From assembly GCA_026392355.1 (NCBI GenBank), contig JAPLCF010000041.1, positions 268,716 through 332,715 on the forward strand: a DNA stretch of 64,000 bases, in the 5' to 3' direction. Made by a program: the position numbers and the translations under genes. Within the stretch, counting starts at the first letter, position 1. Every line of letters starts with the position of its first letter. The notes beneath the pieces were generated by a model. The model saw nothing but the letters and a program-made list of their open reading frames with translations. It ran no database searches and was not told the DNA's origin. Source of the stretch: Actinomycetota bacterium (GTDB lineage Bacteria > Actinomycetota > Thermoleophilia > Gaiellales > F1-60-MAGs149). Positions 16,066 through 25,335 of the stretch are shown one piece after another.

Positions 16066-17148
16066 ATGCAGCAGGGACTCGAACGCGAAGGCGCGGAAGA
16101 TGTGGTTGAGCCTGGCGATGCGGCTCGCACGATTCTCGCGCAGGTAGAGGAGACCGGCACGATCTCCAAGGAGGCGCTGCGCGGCACCCTCGAGGAGCTC
16201 GATCTGACCGATCAGCAGGCCGAAGACGTGTACCGCGTCCTCGAGGCGGCCGACATCACGATCACGGAAGAGCTTGTTGAGGCCGAGGAGGCCGAGCGCC
16301 CCGTGCTCGATCTCTCGACCCGTGAGGTCTCGACCGACACGCTCCAGCTGTTCCTCAAGGACATCGGTCGCGTGCCGCTGCTGACCGCTTCGCAGGAGAT
16401 CGAACTCGCCAAGCGCATCGAGAAGGGCGACCAGCGCGCCAAGCAGCACATGATCGAGGCCAACCTGCGCCTCGTCGTGTCGATTGCGAAGAACTACCGC
16501 AACCAGGGGCTGCCGTTCCTCGACCTGATCCAGGAGGGCACGATCGGCCTGGTGCGTGCTTCGGAGAAGTTCGACTACCGCAAGGGCTACAAGTTCTCGA
16601 CGTACGCGACCTGGTGGATTCGCCAGGCCGTGGCACGCGCACTGGCCGACAAGGGCCGCACGATTCGCATGCCCGTCCACGTCGTGGAGAAGCTCAACAA
16701 GGTTGCGCGTATCGAGCGCCGCCTGCTGGCCGAGCTCGGCCGCGATCCCTCGATCGAGGAGCTATCGGAGGCCTCCGAGGTCTCCGTCGCCGACATCGAG
16801 TACATCCGCCGCTCGGCTCAGGCGCCGATCTCGCTGGAGAAGCCCGTCGGTGAGGAGGACGAGTCGACCTTCGGCGACTTCATCCAGGACACCGTTGGCC
16901 CGCGTCCCGACGAGGCCGCCGAGATCGTCCTGCAGCGCGAGGCGCTGCAGAGCATCCTCGGCATGCTCTCGTATCGCGAGCGGCGCGTCCTCGAGTTGCG
17001 CTACGGCCTCGACGGCCACGATCCGCGCACCCTCGACGAGGTTGGCCGTGCCTTCAACGTCACGCGTGAGCGCATCCGCCAGATCGAGAACCAGAGTCTG
17101 CGCAAGCTGCAGGCGATGGCGGCGGCCCAGGGGATGAAGGCCGCCTAG
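16066..17148 (+). CDS. rpoD: Primary RNA polymerase sigma factor (RpoD/SigA type)
   Basis: A 360-residue sigma-70 factor. An acidic N-terminal segment precedes region 1.2 ([20 protein letters not shown]). Region 2 includes [40 protein letters not shown] and ATWWIRQA, the -10 recognition helix. Region 3 contains [15 protein letters not shown]. Region 4 contains [20 protein letters not shown] for -35 contact. The strong GGAGGAG before ATG 16066 decides this start over an in-frame ATG at 16012. The full set of conserved regions marks it as a primary-type factor. It is short because region 1.1 is reduced. Confidence 0.95.
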   Translation: MQQGLEREGAEDVVEPGDAARTILAQVEETGTISKEALRGTLEELDLTDQQAEDVYRVLEAADITITEELVEAEEAERPVLDLSTREVSTDTLQLFLKDIGRVPLLTASQEIELAKRIEKGDQRAKQHMIEANLRLVVSIAKNYRNQGLPFLDLIQEGTIGLVRASEKFDYRKGYKFSTYATWWIRQAVARALADKGRTIRMPVHVVEKLNKVARIERRLLAELGRDPSIEELSEASEVSVADIEYIRRSAQAPISLEKPVGEEDESTFGDFIQDTVGPRPDEAAEIVLQREALQSILGMLSYRERRVLELRYGLDGHDPRTLDEVGRAFNVTRERIRQIENQSLRKLQAMAAAQGMKAA

Positions 17149-17157
17149 AACGGTGGT

Positions 17158-18405
17158 CTAGGGCAGCAGCCCGAGCTCGTCATCGATGCCGCCGTTATAG
17201 GCCGCGACATAGGCGGCATCCGAGAGTACGCCGAGGAGCCAGAGACCAGTGGCGCCCGTGATCACCGCGACGCTGCGCTGTGCGCCCGCTTCGACGATGC
17301 GCTCTGCGGGAGCGGCGCCGATTGTGGCGAGGTCGCCGCCAAGAGACATGCCGTAGGCGGTCCAGGCTTCCAGGCGGGCACGAGTCGCTGCGCGGGCGTC
17401 CAGATCACGCTGGGCGATCCGCAGGTATTCGAGCCAGACCACCTGCGATTGTCGATGCGCGGCAAGCGTCGCTGTGTCGTCGCTGATGTACGAGTAGCGC
17501 AGTCGTTCTAGCGGATCGGCGAGTTGCGTTGCGCTGCGTTCGATGCGTTCGCGTGCCAATTGCTCATCGCGGTCAAACGCCGCGGCGAGCAGCCGAGGGA
17601 TGGTGGGAAAGTAGTACCGCGGGAGGGCCAGCGACGTCTCGGCTTCGGTCGCAACTGAGCGGAAGGTCACCCCGCCGACGCCCAACCGAACGATCACCAC
17701 GATCGTTGCATCCAGGATCTCAAGCGCGCGATCGTCGGCGTGCTGCGCCGGCAGTGGCGCTGGTGGGGTGGAACGCAGCGAGGGGGCGCGCCAGCTGGCA
17801 CGGTCGCCTATCGCACCGACGATCAAGTCGCAGGCGTGCTGCGGCGTGATCGTGTTCGTGAGGATGAGCGAGCCGAGCCCGCAGGAGAGGGAGAGCAGGC
17901 GGTGTGCCAGGGCCGCAGGCTCCGGCTCGGATGGCACATCGCCGCTGGCCCGCGCGGCGGTCAGGAGCGCGGTGAGACGATCAACGGCTGCCCGTTCGCT
18001 AGCGCACGTACGCGTGCGCAGGTGGGCGTCGAAGATCGCGCCGCGCTGGAACTCGAGGCGCAGGCTCCAGCGATCGCGAACGGTTGCTGCGCTGCCGTCG
18101 AAATCGCCAACGAGCAGAGCGCGCAGTTGGGCCACAGGGTCGTCGCCGGCCTGTTCGATGGTGCGGGCGCGATGCTGGGAGGCAGCCGCATCCGCGGATT
18201 CGAATGCTGCGAGGACGATGTCATCGAGCGCGGTGAAGTAGTAGTAAGGCGTCGCGATTGAGATACCGGCTTCGCGCGCCAGCGCCTGAGCTCGAACGCC
18301 ATCGATGCCGTCCCGAAGGATCAAGCGGATGGCTGCATCGACAATGTGCTGACCGCGCTCGGGTTGTGCGCCCTTCGTTGCAGCGATGGCGGATGGCATG
18401 GCCAT
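17158..18405 (-). CDS. Tandem TetR-family regulator (two TetR units in one chain)
   Basis: A 415-residue protein built of two TetR-like halves. Half 1 has its DNA-binding helix-turn-helix in residues about 20-70 (ALAREAGISIATPYYYFTAL). Half 2 repeats the pattern at about 225-275 (SVATEAETSLALPRYYFPTI). Each is followed by a helical ligand-binding/dimerisation region of about 140 residues. TetR proteins normally dimerise, so this may be a covalent pseudo-dimer able to read an asymmetric operator. It is the last gene after an amidohydrolase and an MFS exporter, which it probably controls. No frameshift is seen at the junction. Confidence 0.88.
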   Translation of the reverse strand: MAMPSAIAATKGAQPERGQHIVDAAIRLILRDGIDGVRAQALAREAGISIATPYYYFTALDDIVLAAFESADAAASQHRARTIEQAGDDPVAQLRALLVGDFDGSAATVRDRWSLRLEFQRGAIFDAHLRTRTCASERAAVDRLTALLTAARASGDVPSEPEPAALAHRLLSLSCGLGSLILTNTITPQHACDLIVGAIGDRASWRAPSLRSTPPAPLPAQHADDRALEILDATIVVIVRLGVGGVTFRSVATEAETSLALPRYYFPTIPRLLAAAFDRDEQLARERIERSATQLADPLERLRYSYISDDTATLAAHRQSQVVWLEYLRIAQRDLDARAATRARLEAWTAYGMSLGGDLATIGAAPAERIVEAGAQRSVAVITGATGLWLLGVLSDAAYVAAYNGGIDDELGLLP

Positions 18406-18437
18406 ATCGTGACGGATGCGCTTTGCCCTCGTGCTGG

Positions 18438-19781
18438 TCAGTCTCGGCGCAGGAGCAGTACGGCGGGGAGGCAGGCGAGGCTGATCAGCGCCAGCACGAG
18501 GTTGGCATGCTGGACCGCATCGGCAATCGCGGGCACGCCCGTGTGGATGTCCTTAGCGGCCGACAGCGTCTCCTCGCCGACGCGGCCGACCACGATCGCG
18601 CCCGCGGCAGCAATGCCGATGCCCCCTCCGATACTGCGGGCCAGTGGCACAGATGCCGTGGCGCGGCCCTCGCCGCCGGGACGTTCTGCCGCGGCGCTCA
18701 GCAGCGCGACGGGACTCTGGATACCCATGCCGAACGCGGCGATCACGATGCCAATCGCGATCGTGCCGCCACCAAGCAGCGGCACGCCCATCACGAGCAC
18801 GCCAGCGGCGGTGAGGGAGCCGGCGAGCAGCATCTGCTGTCGATGGGTGAGTGGCAGACGGGAGCTGACGAACGAGCCGCCGGCCCAGGCGCCCGTGGTG
18901 GCGACGAGCGGCAGTGCGGCGACGAGAATCGGCCAGCCAAGGCCCACCTGCAGGCCGAGCGGAACCATGCCGTCGGCGCCGGTGAAGGCGATGCCGGCTG
19001 TGCCACAGAGGATCGCGATGCCGCGGCCTGCGCGCGTCCGCGGAAACACCGGTTCCTTCGCGCGCCACTCCTGCAGGAGGAAGGCAATGCCGGGCAGGAT
19101 CGCAAGGCGCGGGTCGATCAGCAGTGCGGCCACGGTGCCGCCGAGCAGCAGGGGACCCAGCGGATGGATGCGCGCGTGGGGGTCGGCCGGTCGGATCGAC
19201 GGATCACGTAGCCCCCGGTAGCCGGCGTAGGCCACGGCGCCGGTCATCAACACCGGCACGAGGAACGCGGCGCGCCACGACAGCAGGTCGGTCAGCACCG
19301 CGCCAAGCACGGGGCCAGCCAGTGCGGCCAGCGCCCAGACGGAGTTGCTCAGGGCATACGCCGATTTCTGCAGGTGTTTGGGAATGCGCTGCACGACGAC
19401 CGAGAGCGGCACCGCCAGCAGGAAGCCCGCTGCAAAGCCCTGCACGAGGCGCAAGACCGCAATCGCCTCCATGGTCGGTACGAAGGGCGCGCACACACCT
19501 GCCGCGGCGAACAGAGCGCAGCCAAACACGAGCGAGTGCCAGGCGCCGAAGCGATCGATCACGGCGCCGCTGATCGGCAGGCCAATCGCGAGCGCAGCGG
19601 CGTAGCAGCCGACGACGAGGGCGTAACGGTCGAGGCCGCTCAGGTCGCGTGCCGCGCTCGGCAACGCGGTGGCGACGAGCAGCACGTCGGACGCCGCGAC
19701 AAAGGACGCTCCGCCTGCTGCGGCCAAGAGCCACCGGCGCTCAGGCGCGAGCAGCTCGCGGTAGGCCGGCGATAGGTTCAC
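18438..19781 (-). CDS. Major facilitator superfamily transporter
   Basis: A 447-residue membrane protein with about 12 to 14 hydrophobic segments. The MFS motif A region reads GAVIDRFGAWHSL. The layout resembles multidrug-type H+ antiporters of the DHA families. GTG 19781 overlaps the stop of the upstream amidohydrolase (GTGA), indicating translational coupling. A TetR-type gene follows 32 bases later, the usual arrangement for regulated exporters. Substrate unknown; it may be the substrate or product of the amidohydrolase. Confidence 0.88.
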   Translation of the reverse strand: MNLSPAYRELLAPERRWLLAAAGGASFVAASDVLLVATALPSAARDLSGLDRYALVVGCYAAALAIGLPISGAVIDRFGAWHSLVFGCALFAAAGVCAPFVPTMEAIAVLRLVQGFAAGFLLAVPLSVVVQRIPKHLQKSAYALSNSVWALAALAGPVLGAVLTDLLSWRAAFLVPVLMTGAVAYAGYRGLRDPSIRPADPHARIHPLGPLLLGGTVAALLIDPRLAILPGIAFLLQEWRAKEPVFPRTRAGRGIAILCGTAGIAFTGADGMVPLGLQVGLGWPILVAALPLVATTGAWAGGSFVSSRLPLTHRQQMLLAGSLTAAGVLVMGVPLLGGGTIAIGIVIAAFGMGIQSPVALLSAAAERPGGEGRATASVPLARSIGGGIGIAAAGAIVVGRVGEETLSAAKDIHTGVPAIADAVQHANLVLALISLACLPAVLLLRRD

Positions 19782-21283
19782 CAGGGCGGGCGGCCGTGGA
19801 CCCAGCGTCCGCCGACCATGGTGGCGACGACCTCGATCGCATGCAGTTCGTCGGCCGGCGTCGCGAAGGGATCGCGGTCCAGCACGACGAGATCGGCAAA
19901 GGCGCCGGGCGAGAGCCGCCCCTGTCGGCGCTCGAGGCCGAGGATCGCCGCTGGCGTGGTGGTCATCGCCGTTAGGGCATCGGCGACGGTGACCTCGTGT
20001 CCCGGCACGAGCGGCGCCGTGACAGCCGCGGCGAGAGTGGCAATCGGGTCGATCGGCGAGATGGGGGCATCGGTGCCGAAGACCAGCGTGGCGCCAGCAT
20101 CGAGGAGTGGTCGCCACGCATAGGCGCCGGAGCAGCGCGTGCCCCAGGCGGCCTCCGCGGCCGCGCGGTCCTCGGCTGCGTGCACGGGCTGCATCGAGGC
20201 AACCACCCCGAGCTGGCCAAAGCGCGCGAGATCGTCTGGGTGCACGAGCTGGGCGTGCTCGATGCGGGGCGGGCGGGCGTGGACGGTTGCCAGGTCGTGC
20301 CAGTCGGCCTGTGTCTGCTCGAGGGCTTCGAGGGCAGAGCGCACCGCGGCATCGCCGATGGCGTGCATCGCAACGGGCAGGCCCACGGCGGCCGCGCGGC
20401 GGATCACGTCGGCCAGCGCGTCCGTGGACAGCAGCTCCATGCCGGTACCGCCATCGTCGTACGGCTCGAGCATGTGCGCGGTGCGCGCGCCGACGGTGCC
20501 GTCGAGGAAGGCCTTGACCGCGCCGATGCGCACGAACTCTGAGCCGAAGCCCGAGACCAGTTCGAGCTGCTCGATTGCGTCAAGGTGCTCCGCCGGCAGC
20601 GCGCTCGCAACGCGCAGCGTCACACGTTCCTGCAGATCAAGCTCTTGCCAGGTGGCTCGGCCACCGCTGCGCTCGAAGTCATGGATGCCGGTCAGGCCCA
20701 GGCGGTGCGCCTCCTTCTGGCCAAGCGCCACGGCACGCTGGCGTTCGGCACGCGTCGGCGCGGGCAGGGGTGTCGCCCAGGCGGCGTCCTCGCGGCGGAT
20801 GGCATCGCCGCCGACGTGTGCGAGGGCCGCGGTGCTGAGCCAGAGGGCGTGGCGGTCGCGCGCCCAGAACGCGGCGGGTCGGCCTCCGGTGGCGGCATCG
20901 AGCGCGGCGGCCGGGTCGGCCACTTCGGCGAGCATGGCCTCGGTCCAGCCGGCAGCGATCAGCCACGTGCTGTCGGTGCCGGCGGCGCGATCAGAACCGG
21001 CCTGTGCGGCGATCAGCTCGAGCGCGGCCGCAGCAGTTGGTGCATCACGGACGTCGACACGTAGGCGGTCGAGCGCCCACGAGAGAAAGTGCAGGTGCGC
21101 ATCGACGAAGCCCGGCACGACGGTGCGTCCGCCGAGATCGATGCGCTCGGTGGAGACCTTGGAGGTATCGCCCTCCCAGGCCTCGACGCCGCGCGTGACA
21201 CGGCCACGATCATCGATGGGCAGGCCCCGCACCTGCGGCAAGGCCGGATCGGCCGTATAGATGGTGCCGCCTTCGATAATCAC
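19778..21283 (-). CDS. Metal-dependent amidohydrolase, YtcJ-like (Amidohydro_3)
   Basis: A 501-residue hydrolase from GTG 21283. The metal-binding HxH is in VVPGFVDAHLHFLSW. Other family motifs are MHAIGDAAVRSALEALEQ, RIEHAQLV, and the catalytic Asp in LVFGTDAPISP. The C-terminal beta-sandwich ends FADLVVLDRDPFATP. An ATG at 21322 is also in frame, but it overlaps the start codon of the divergent gene and is less likely. Family members hydrolyse N-acyl or N-formyl amides; the substrate here is not known. First gene of an operon with an MFS transporter and a TetR-type regulator. Confidence 0.88.
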   Translation of the reverse strand: MIIEGGTIYTADPALPQVRGLPIDDRGRVTRGVEAWEGDTSKVSTERIDLGGRTVVPGFVDAHLHFLSWALDRLRVDVRDAPTAAAALELIAAQAGSDRAAGTDSTWLIAAGWTEAMLAEVADPAAALDAATGGRPAAFWARDRHALWLSTAALAHVGGDAIRREDAAWATPLPAPTRAERQRAVALGQKEAHRLGLTGIHDFERSGGRATWQELDLQERVTLRVASALPAEHLDAIEQLELVSGFGSEFVRIGAVKAFLDGTVGARTAHMLEPYDDGGTGMELLSTDALADVIRRAAAVGLPVAMHAIGDAAVRSALEALEQTQADWHDLATVHARPPRIEHAQLVHPDDLARFGQLGVVASMQPVHAAEDRAAAEAAWGTRCSGAYAWRPLLDAGATLVFGTDAPISPIDPIATLAAAVTAPLVPGHEVTVADALTAMTTTPAAILGLERRQGRLSPGAFADLVVLDRDPFATPADELHAIEVVATMVGGRWVHGRPPW

Positions 21284-21320
21284 GGATGGCAGCGTAGCGC
21301 CCGTCGGGTAGCGTTCTGCC

Positions 21321-22469
21321 ATGACGATTCTTCCCGCCGAGATTGAGCGCCGCATCGTCGGCTTCCAGCAGGCCCTGCGCGCAGCGGAGATCGACTGCGC
21401 GTTGCTGGTCGAAGCGAGTGACCTCATCTACCTGACGGGCGTGATGGCGGACGCGCATCTGCTGGTGCCTGCCAACGACGATCCGATCCTGCTGGTCCGC
21501 CGCAGCATGGAGCGCGTGCAGGCCGAGTCGCCACTCGAGGACGTGCGCCCGTTCCGCTCCTTCAAGGAGTTGCCGCCGCTGATCGCGGAGCTCGGCGCCA
21601 AGCGCGTCGGCCTCGAGCTCGACGTGCTGCCGGCCGGGCAGTACCTCCGGTACCGCGACCTGCTGCCCGATGTCGACCTCGTCGACGTCTCGATGGCCTT
21701 GGCCGGCGTGCGTGCGGTCAAGAGCACGTGGGAGCTCGCGATGATCAGCAAGGCAGCCGAGCAGGTCGCTGCCGCCTTCGCTGCCGCACCAGGGCTGGTC
21801 GCCGAGCAGCCGACCGACCGCGCAATCCAGATCGAGCTCGAGCACCTGATGCGCCAGGCCGGGCACCAGGGGCCACTGCGCTTCCGTGGTCTCAACGGGC
21901 AGATGTTCTACGGCGCCGTGCTGGCCGGCCCGGATGGTGCCGTCGCACCGTGGGCCGACACCCCGCTGGGCGGCCCGGGACCGAGCGCGGCGGTAGGCAA
22001 GGGCCCCGGCGGCTGGGAGATCCGCGACGGCAACTCGGTCACCGTCGATCTCGTCGGCGGCTGGGAGGGCTATCTCGCGGATGCTACGCGCACGTTCTTC
22101 CGCGGTGCGCCGAACCCGAAGCTGGCCGCGGCGCTGGCGGTGTGCGAGTCAATTCTGGCCGCGCTCGAGGAGCTGATGCGCCCGGGCGTGCCGGCCGAAG
22201 ACCTCTACCTGCGTGGTCTCGAGTTGGCGACCGAGGCCGGGTTCGGCGACCACTGGATGGGACATGGCCCAGGCCGCGTCCGCTTCGTCGGCCACGGCGT
22301 CGGTCTCGAGATCAACGAGCGTCCCTTCCTCGCGCAGGGCTTCTCGGCGCCGCTCGAGTTCGGCAACGTCATCGCCGTCGAGCCGAAGCTCGTGTTCCCC
22401 GGCCTTGGCGCCGTCGGCGTGGAGAACACGTACGTCGTGGACCGCGATGGTCCCGTGCAGCTGACGTGA
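21321..22469 (+). CDS. M24 family metallopeptidase (Xaa-Pro aminopeptidase-like)
   Basis: A 382-residue protein with a creatinase-type N-terminal domain (residues about 10-135) and a pita-bread catalytic domain. Metal ligands are recognisable: Asp in VTVDLVGG, Asp in ADATRTFF, His in VGHGVGLEIN, Glu in VEPKLVF and Glu in GVENTYVV. All five appear present, so activity is plausible on X-Pro peptides or creatine-like amides. The start lies 37 bp from the divergent amidohydrolase start and a shared regulatory region is likely. A strong palindrome follows the stop. Confidence 0.9.
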   Translation: MTILPAEIERRIVGFQQALRAAEIDCALLVEASDLIYLTGVMADAHLLVPANDDPILLVRRSMERVQAESPLEDVRPFRSFKELPPLIAELGAKRVGLELDVLPAGQYLRYRDLLPDVDLVDVSMALAGVRAVKSTWELAMISKAAEQVAAAFAAAPGLVAEQPTDRAIQIELEHLMRQAGHQGPLRFRGLNGQMFYGAVLAGPDGAVAPWADTPLGGPGPSAAVGKGPGGWEIRDGNSVTVDLVGGWEGYLADATRTFFRGAPNPKLAAALAVCESILAALEELMRPGVPAEDLYLRGLELATEAGFGDHWMGHGPGRVRFVGHGVGLEINERPFLAQGFSAPLEFGNVIAVEPKLVFPGLGAVGVENTYVVDRDGPVQLT

Positions 22470-22535
22470 CGACGCGAAGGCCTCGAGGTGGCTCGGTCCG
22501 AAAGGACCGAGCCACCTCGAGGTGATCCCGTCGTC
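22468..22535. repeat. CACCTCGAGG palindromic element, copy 1
   Basis: A perfect 19-bp inverted repeat (22481-22499 and 22504-22522) encloses the tetraloop GAAA. Outside it, GACGACGCGA and CCCGTCGTC add partial outer pairing. It lies between convergent genes and can terminate both. The sequence recurs at 34352-34417 and in part at 34477-34504, so it is a dispersed element and not a unique terminator. Confidence 0.75.
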
Positions 22536-22569
22536 GGTGGCGATCCTGTCTTCGATGGTCGCAACTGAC

Positions 22570-22938
22570 CTAGCGGGCGCGGCGTAGACGAATCGGCCCT
22601 CGCGCAGTCGACGGATCGACGACCCGGCCACCTTGCGTGATCTCGATCGTCCCCGCCGCGACGAGTCGCCGGGCGGCACGCCGCGCTGGCTCCATCAGTG
22701 GCTTCCAGTCATCGCCGCCCACCCGTTGCGCAGCCTCCGATGGGCAAATGGTCGCGCCGCCGGCCCGCTGAGCGAGGAGGTTCACGATCGCAGTCTCAAG
22801 TGCCGCGTCCGTGGCGTTGACCCCGCGCTTGCGGCACGCACCAGAGCAGTAGCGGACTTGGTCCCAGTCGCGCGCCCATGCCTTGCGCCACGAGAACGCG
22901 CGCCCGCACGACGCGCAGATGCGGTCGGGTGGCGTCAC
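22570..22938 (-). CDS. DUF2256-DUF3253 fusion protein
   Basis: A 122-residue protein joining two small domains. Residues 5-35 form a DUF2256-like zinc ribbon ([20 protein letters not shown], then VRYCSGAC). Residues about 45-120 match DUF3253, a winged-helix-like domain ([20 protein letters not shown], then [14 protein letters not shown]). Both are usually separate small proteins of unknown function. GTG 22938 overlaps the stop of the MBL-like gene (GTGA). It is the last gene of a three-gene set with nudC. Nucleic-acid binding is plausible but unproven. Confidence 0.82.
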   Translation of the reverse strand: MTPPDRICASCGRAFSWRKAWARDWDQVRYCSGACRKRGVNATDAALETAIVNLLAQRAGGATICPSEAAQRVGGDDWKPLMEPARRAARRLVAAGTIEITQGGRVVDPSTARGPIRLRRAR

Positions 22939-23615
22939 GCCATTGGGACGTCGAGGGCGCGCTCGAGCGCAACGCGTGCCTCGACGCTGACGACAGGGCC
23001 GTGGGCCGACACGAGGTGTTCGATCGGTAGCTCCATCAGGTGCGGCATCAGGAGCGGCAAGCCGTGCTCCAGCCAGTAGCGAGCACCAGAATCGTTGAAC
23101 CACTCGGAGGGTGGTCGGCGCAGGCCACCGGCGCCGTCGCTGATCACCAGGTCGGACATCCACAGGAGCCCGTGGCACGAGCACTGCACGATTGCCATCT
23201 GGCCCTCGCCGGGCGGGCCAGCGAGCGTCACGCGGCAGCCGCCGGGTAGGTGCAGACCGTCCTCGAGAAGCTCGTCGACCTGGCACGACGCAGCCCGCGA
23301 GATACCAAGGACGCGCGTGCCCGGGTAGCGATCGCGCACGGCGTCGGCGCTGCGCCCGTGCCACTCGACGGAGATCACGACTGTCGGTGGTCGCCCAACG
23401 CGCTCGACGTCCTGGTCGAGGTGACGCCAGAAGCGCTCGCCGTCCTCGCCCGATGGTACGAGCGGGTCGATCAGCACGATGCCGTCGGGCGCCTCGTGGT
23501 AGATGCACGCCACGTCGCGATCCCAGCCGCCGTACGGGCTGGCGGGATCGTCGTGCCAGTCGGGGTGCGGTGCAGTCCACCGCCACAGCCCGTCGCTGAT
23601 GCGGTCGACCTGCAT
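22935..23615 (-). CDS. Degenerate metallo-beta-lactamase-fold protein
   Basis: A 226-residue protein resembling MBL-fold hydrolases in length and strand pattern ([43 protein letters not shown]). The catalytic H-x-H-x-D-H motif is replaced by VEWHGRSAD, so two of the histidines are missing and zinc chemistry may be lost. ATG 23615 overlaps the nudC stop (TGATG). A GTG at 23624 is an alternative start. The operon position between nudC and the DUF2256 protein gives no specific role. Confidence 0.72.
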   Translation of the reverse strand: MQVDRISDGLWRWTAPHPDWHDDPASPYGGWDRDVACIYHEAPDGIVLIDPLVPSGEDGERFWRHLDQDVERVGRPPTVVISVEWHGRSADAVRDRYPGTRVLGISRAASCQVDELLEDGLHLPGGCRVTLAGPPGEGQMAIVQCSCHGLLWMSDLVISDGAGGLRRPPSEWFNDSGARYWLEHGLPLLMPHLMELPIEHLVSAHGPVVSVEARVALERALDVPMA

Positions 23616-24409
23616 CACAGCCACGAGTCCAGCAGCCGCCGCGCGATGCTGGCGGGTGGGGGTAACAACGGCAGCGCCTCACGGGTGAACCACTGCAGAT
23701 CCTCGAGCTCGTCGTCGTCAGAGCAGATCTCGCCCGCGGCCCACTCGGCGGTGAAGCCCAGCATCAGCGAGTGGGGGAAGGCCCAGCTCTGGCTGCCGAA
23801 CCACTTGGGCTCGGTGATCTCGATGCCTGCCTCCTCGCGGATCTCGCGGCGCACGGCGTCTTCGGCGCTTTCGCCCGGATCGACGAAACCGGCCAGCGTG
23901 GAGTACATCCCTGCGGGGAAGCGCGCGGAACGGCCCAGCAGCACCTCGTTCTCGCCGCGGGTGATCAGCACGATCACGGCCGGTGAGTGGCGCGGATAGG
24001 CGCGAAAGTCGCAGGCAGAGCAGGCGCGCGAGCGCTCGTCGTCGCGCAGCACGGTCGGCGCCCCGCAGAGGCCGCAGTAGCGGTGGGTGCGATCCCACTC
24101 GGCGAGCTGGAAGGCGCGGCCCGCGAGTGCCCAGGCCTCGTCGTCGATGCGGCCATGCAGCGCACGCAGCGGTGCGATCTCGAGTCCGGCGGGCAGCGCC
24201 GTGGCGTGGTCGATGCGTGCGGCGTCGACGGCGGCGCCGTCGAAGCGCCCGACGTGCACGGTCTCTGTGGGGATCAGGCCCGTGACGGCACCGCGGCGGG
24301 GCAGCGTCGTGGCAGCAGACTCGAGGACGACGGCATCGCCAGCGAAGAGCAACACGATGTCGTCGTCGTGCGGCGTGTCCGGGCGGGAGATGGCGGTTTC
24401 GAAAGCCAC
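23615..24409 (-). CDS. nudC: NADH pyrophosphatase NudC
   Basis: A 264-residue Nudix enzyme with the NudC layout: an N-terminal domain, a zinc ribbon ([20 protein letters not shown], then AC), the Nudix box [20 protein letters not shown], and the NudC-specific [11 protein letters not shown] array downstream (SQPWPFPxS in the family). It hydrolyses NADH and can remove NAD caps from RNA in other bacteria. GTG 24409 is used. It is read divergently from parA and is first in the operon with the MBL-like and DUF2256-DUF3253 genes. Confidence 0.92.
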   Translation of the reverse strand: MAFETAISRPDTPHDDDIVLLFAGDAVVLESAATTLPRRGAVTGLIPTETVHVGRFDGAAVDAARIDHATALPAGLEIAPLRALHGRIDDEAWALAGRAFQLAEWDRTHRYCGLCGAPTVLRDDERSRACSACDFRAYPRHSPAVIVLITRGENEVLLGRSARFPAGMYSTLAGFVDPGESAEDAVRREIREEAGIEITEPKWFGSQSWAFPHSLMLGFTAEWAAGEICSDDDELEDLQWFTREALPLLPPPASIARRLLDSWL

Positions 24410-24498
24410 ACCGCAAGCATCGCAGGTCGGCGAGAAGCCGATAACCCGTTACATACCGCCGAGGAGGAGAACGGGAGGAGAGTGAGAAGAGTGGGCAC

Positions 24499-25335
24499 AT
24501 GACTCCCACCGCCACAGCCCCTGCGATGCCGTACGAGACGGCACCGATGCGCCTGAGCGTCGCGCCAGGTGCTCAGCCGGGTACTCGCATCATCTCGATG
24601 GCTAACCAGAAGGGTGGCGTCGCTAAGACGACGTCGACCGTCAACCTGGCCGCTGCGCTCAAGGAGCGCGGCAACCGGGTGCTGGTCATCGATCTCGATC
24701 CCCAGTCGAACCTCACGATGAGCTTCGGCATCGATCCCGAGCACCTCGAGCAGTCGATGTTCGACGTGCTCGTGCATCGCCTGCCGATGCAGACGATCAT
24801 CCATCAGCGCGAGGTCGATGTGGCCGCCGCCTCGATCGACCTGGCCGGCGCCGAGCTGGCCCTGTCGGCAATGATCGGCCGCGAGCGCTCGCTTGAGAAG
24901 GCAATCTCCGCGGTTAAGAGCGATTACGACTTCATCCTGATCGACACGCCGCCGTCGCTCGGCTTGCTGACGATCAACGCGTTCACCGCCTCCACGGGTG
25001 TGATCGTGCCGGTGCAGCTCGAGTACCTGTCGCTGCGCGGTCTCGTGCAGCTCGAGTCGACGCTGCAGATGATTCGCGAGCATCTCAACCCCGTTGTGCA
25101 TATCGAGGGCATCCTGCCGACGATGGTCGAGGGACGCACCGTGCATGGCCGCGAGGCGCTCGATCTCCTGCAGGCCAACTTCCAGGATCTCGTCTTCGAG
25201 ACGCGCATTAAGAAGTCCGTGAAGCTCGCGGAGGCTCCTGTCCAGGGAGGCAGCGTGCTTTCCTATCAGCCAGACGGCGCAGGCGCCAATGCCTATCGCG
25301 CCTTGGCCGAGGAGGTGCTCAGCCGTGTCGAATAA
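24499..25335 (+). CDS. parA: ParA/Soj-type ATPase
   Basis: A 278-residue ParA family ATPase. After about 30 variable residues the deviant Walker A box [18 protein letters not shown] appears, then the A' motif [12 protein letters not shown] and Walker [11 protein letters not shown]. These are complete, so nucleoid-binding ATP cycling is expected. Chromosomal parA usually pairs with parB; no parB lies here. Instead the ftsZ start codon overlaps this gene by 11 bp, suggesting a division-positioning role rather than, or in addition to, chromosome segregation. Confidence 0.93.
   Translation: MTPTATAPAMPYETAPMRLSVAPGAQPGTRIISMANQKGGVAKTTSTVNLAAALKERGNRVLVIDLDPQSNLTMSFGIDPEHLEQSMFDVLVHRLPMQTIIHQREVDVAAASIDLAGAELALSAMIGRERSLEKAISAVKSDYDFILIDTPPSLGLLTINAFTASTGVIVPVQLEYLSLRGLVQLESTLQMIREHLNPVVHIEGILPTMVEGRTVHGREALDLLQANFQDLVFETRIKKSVKLAEAPVQGGSVLSYQPDGAGANAYRALAEEVLSRVE

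Noticed and set aside
21284-21322. ATG 21322 as the amidohydrolase start
   Set aside because: It overlaps the ATG of the divergent M24 gene (CATG), and residues before 21283 do not resemble the family. Not excluded, but GTG 21283 is preferred.
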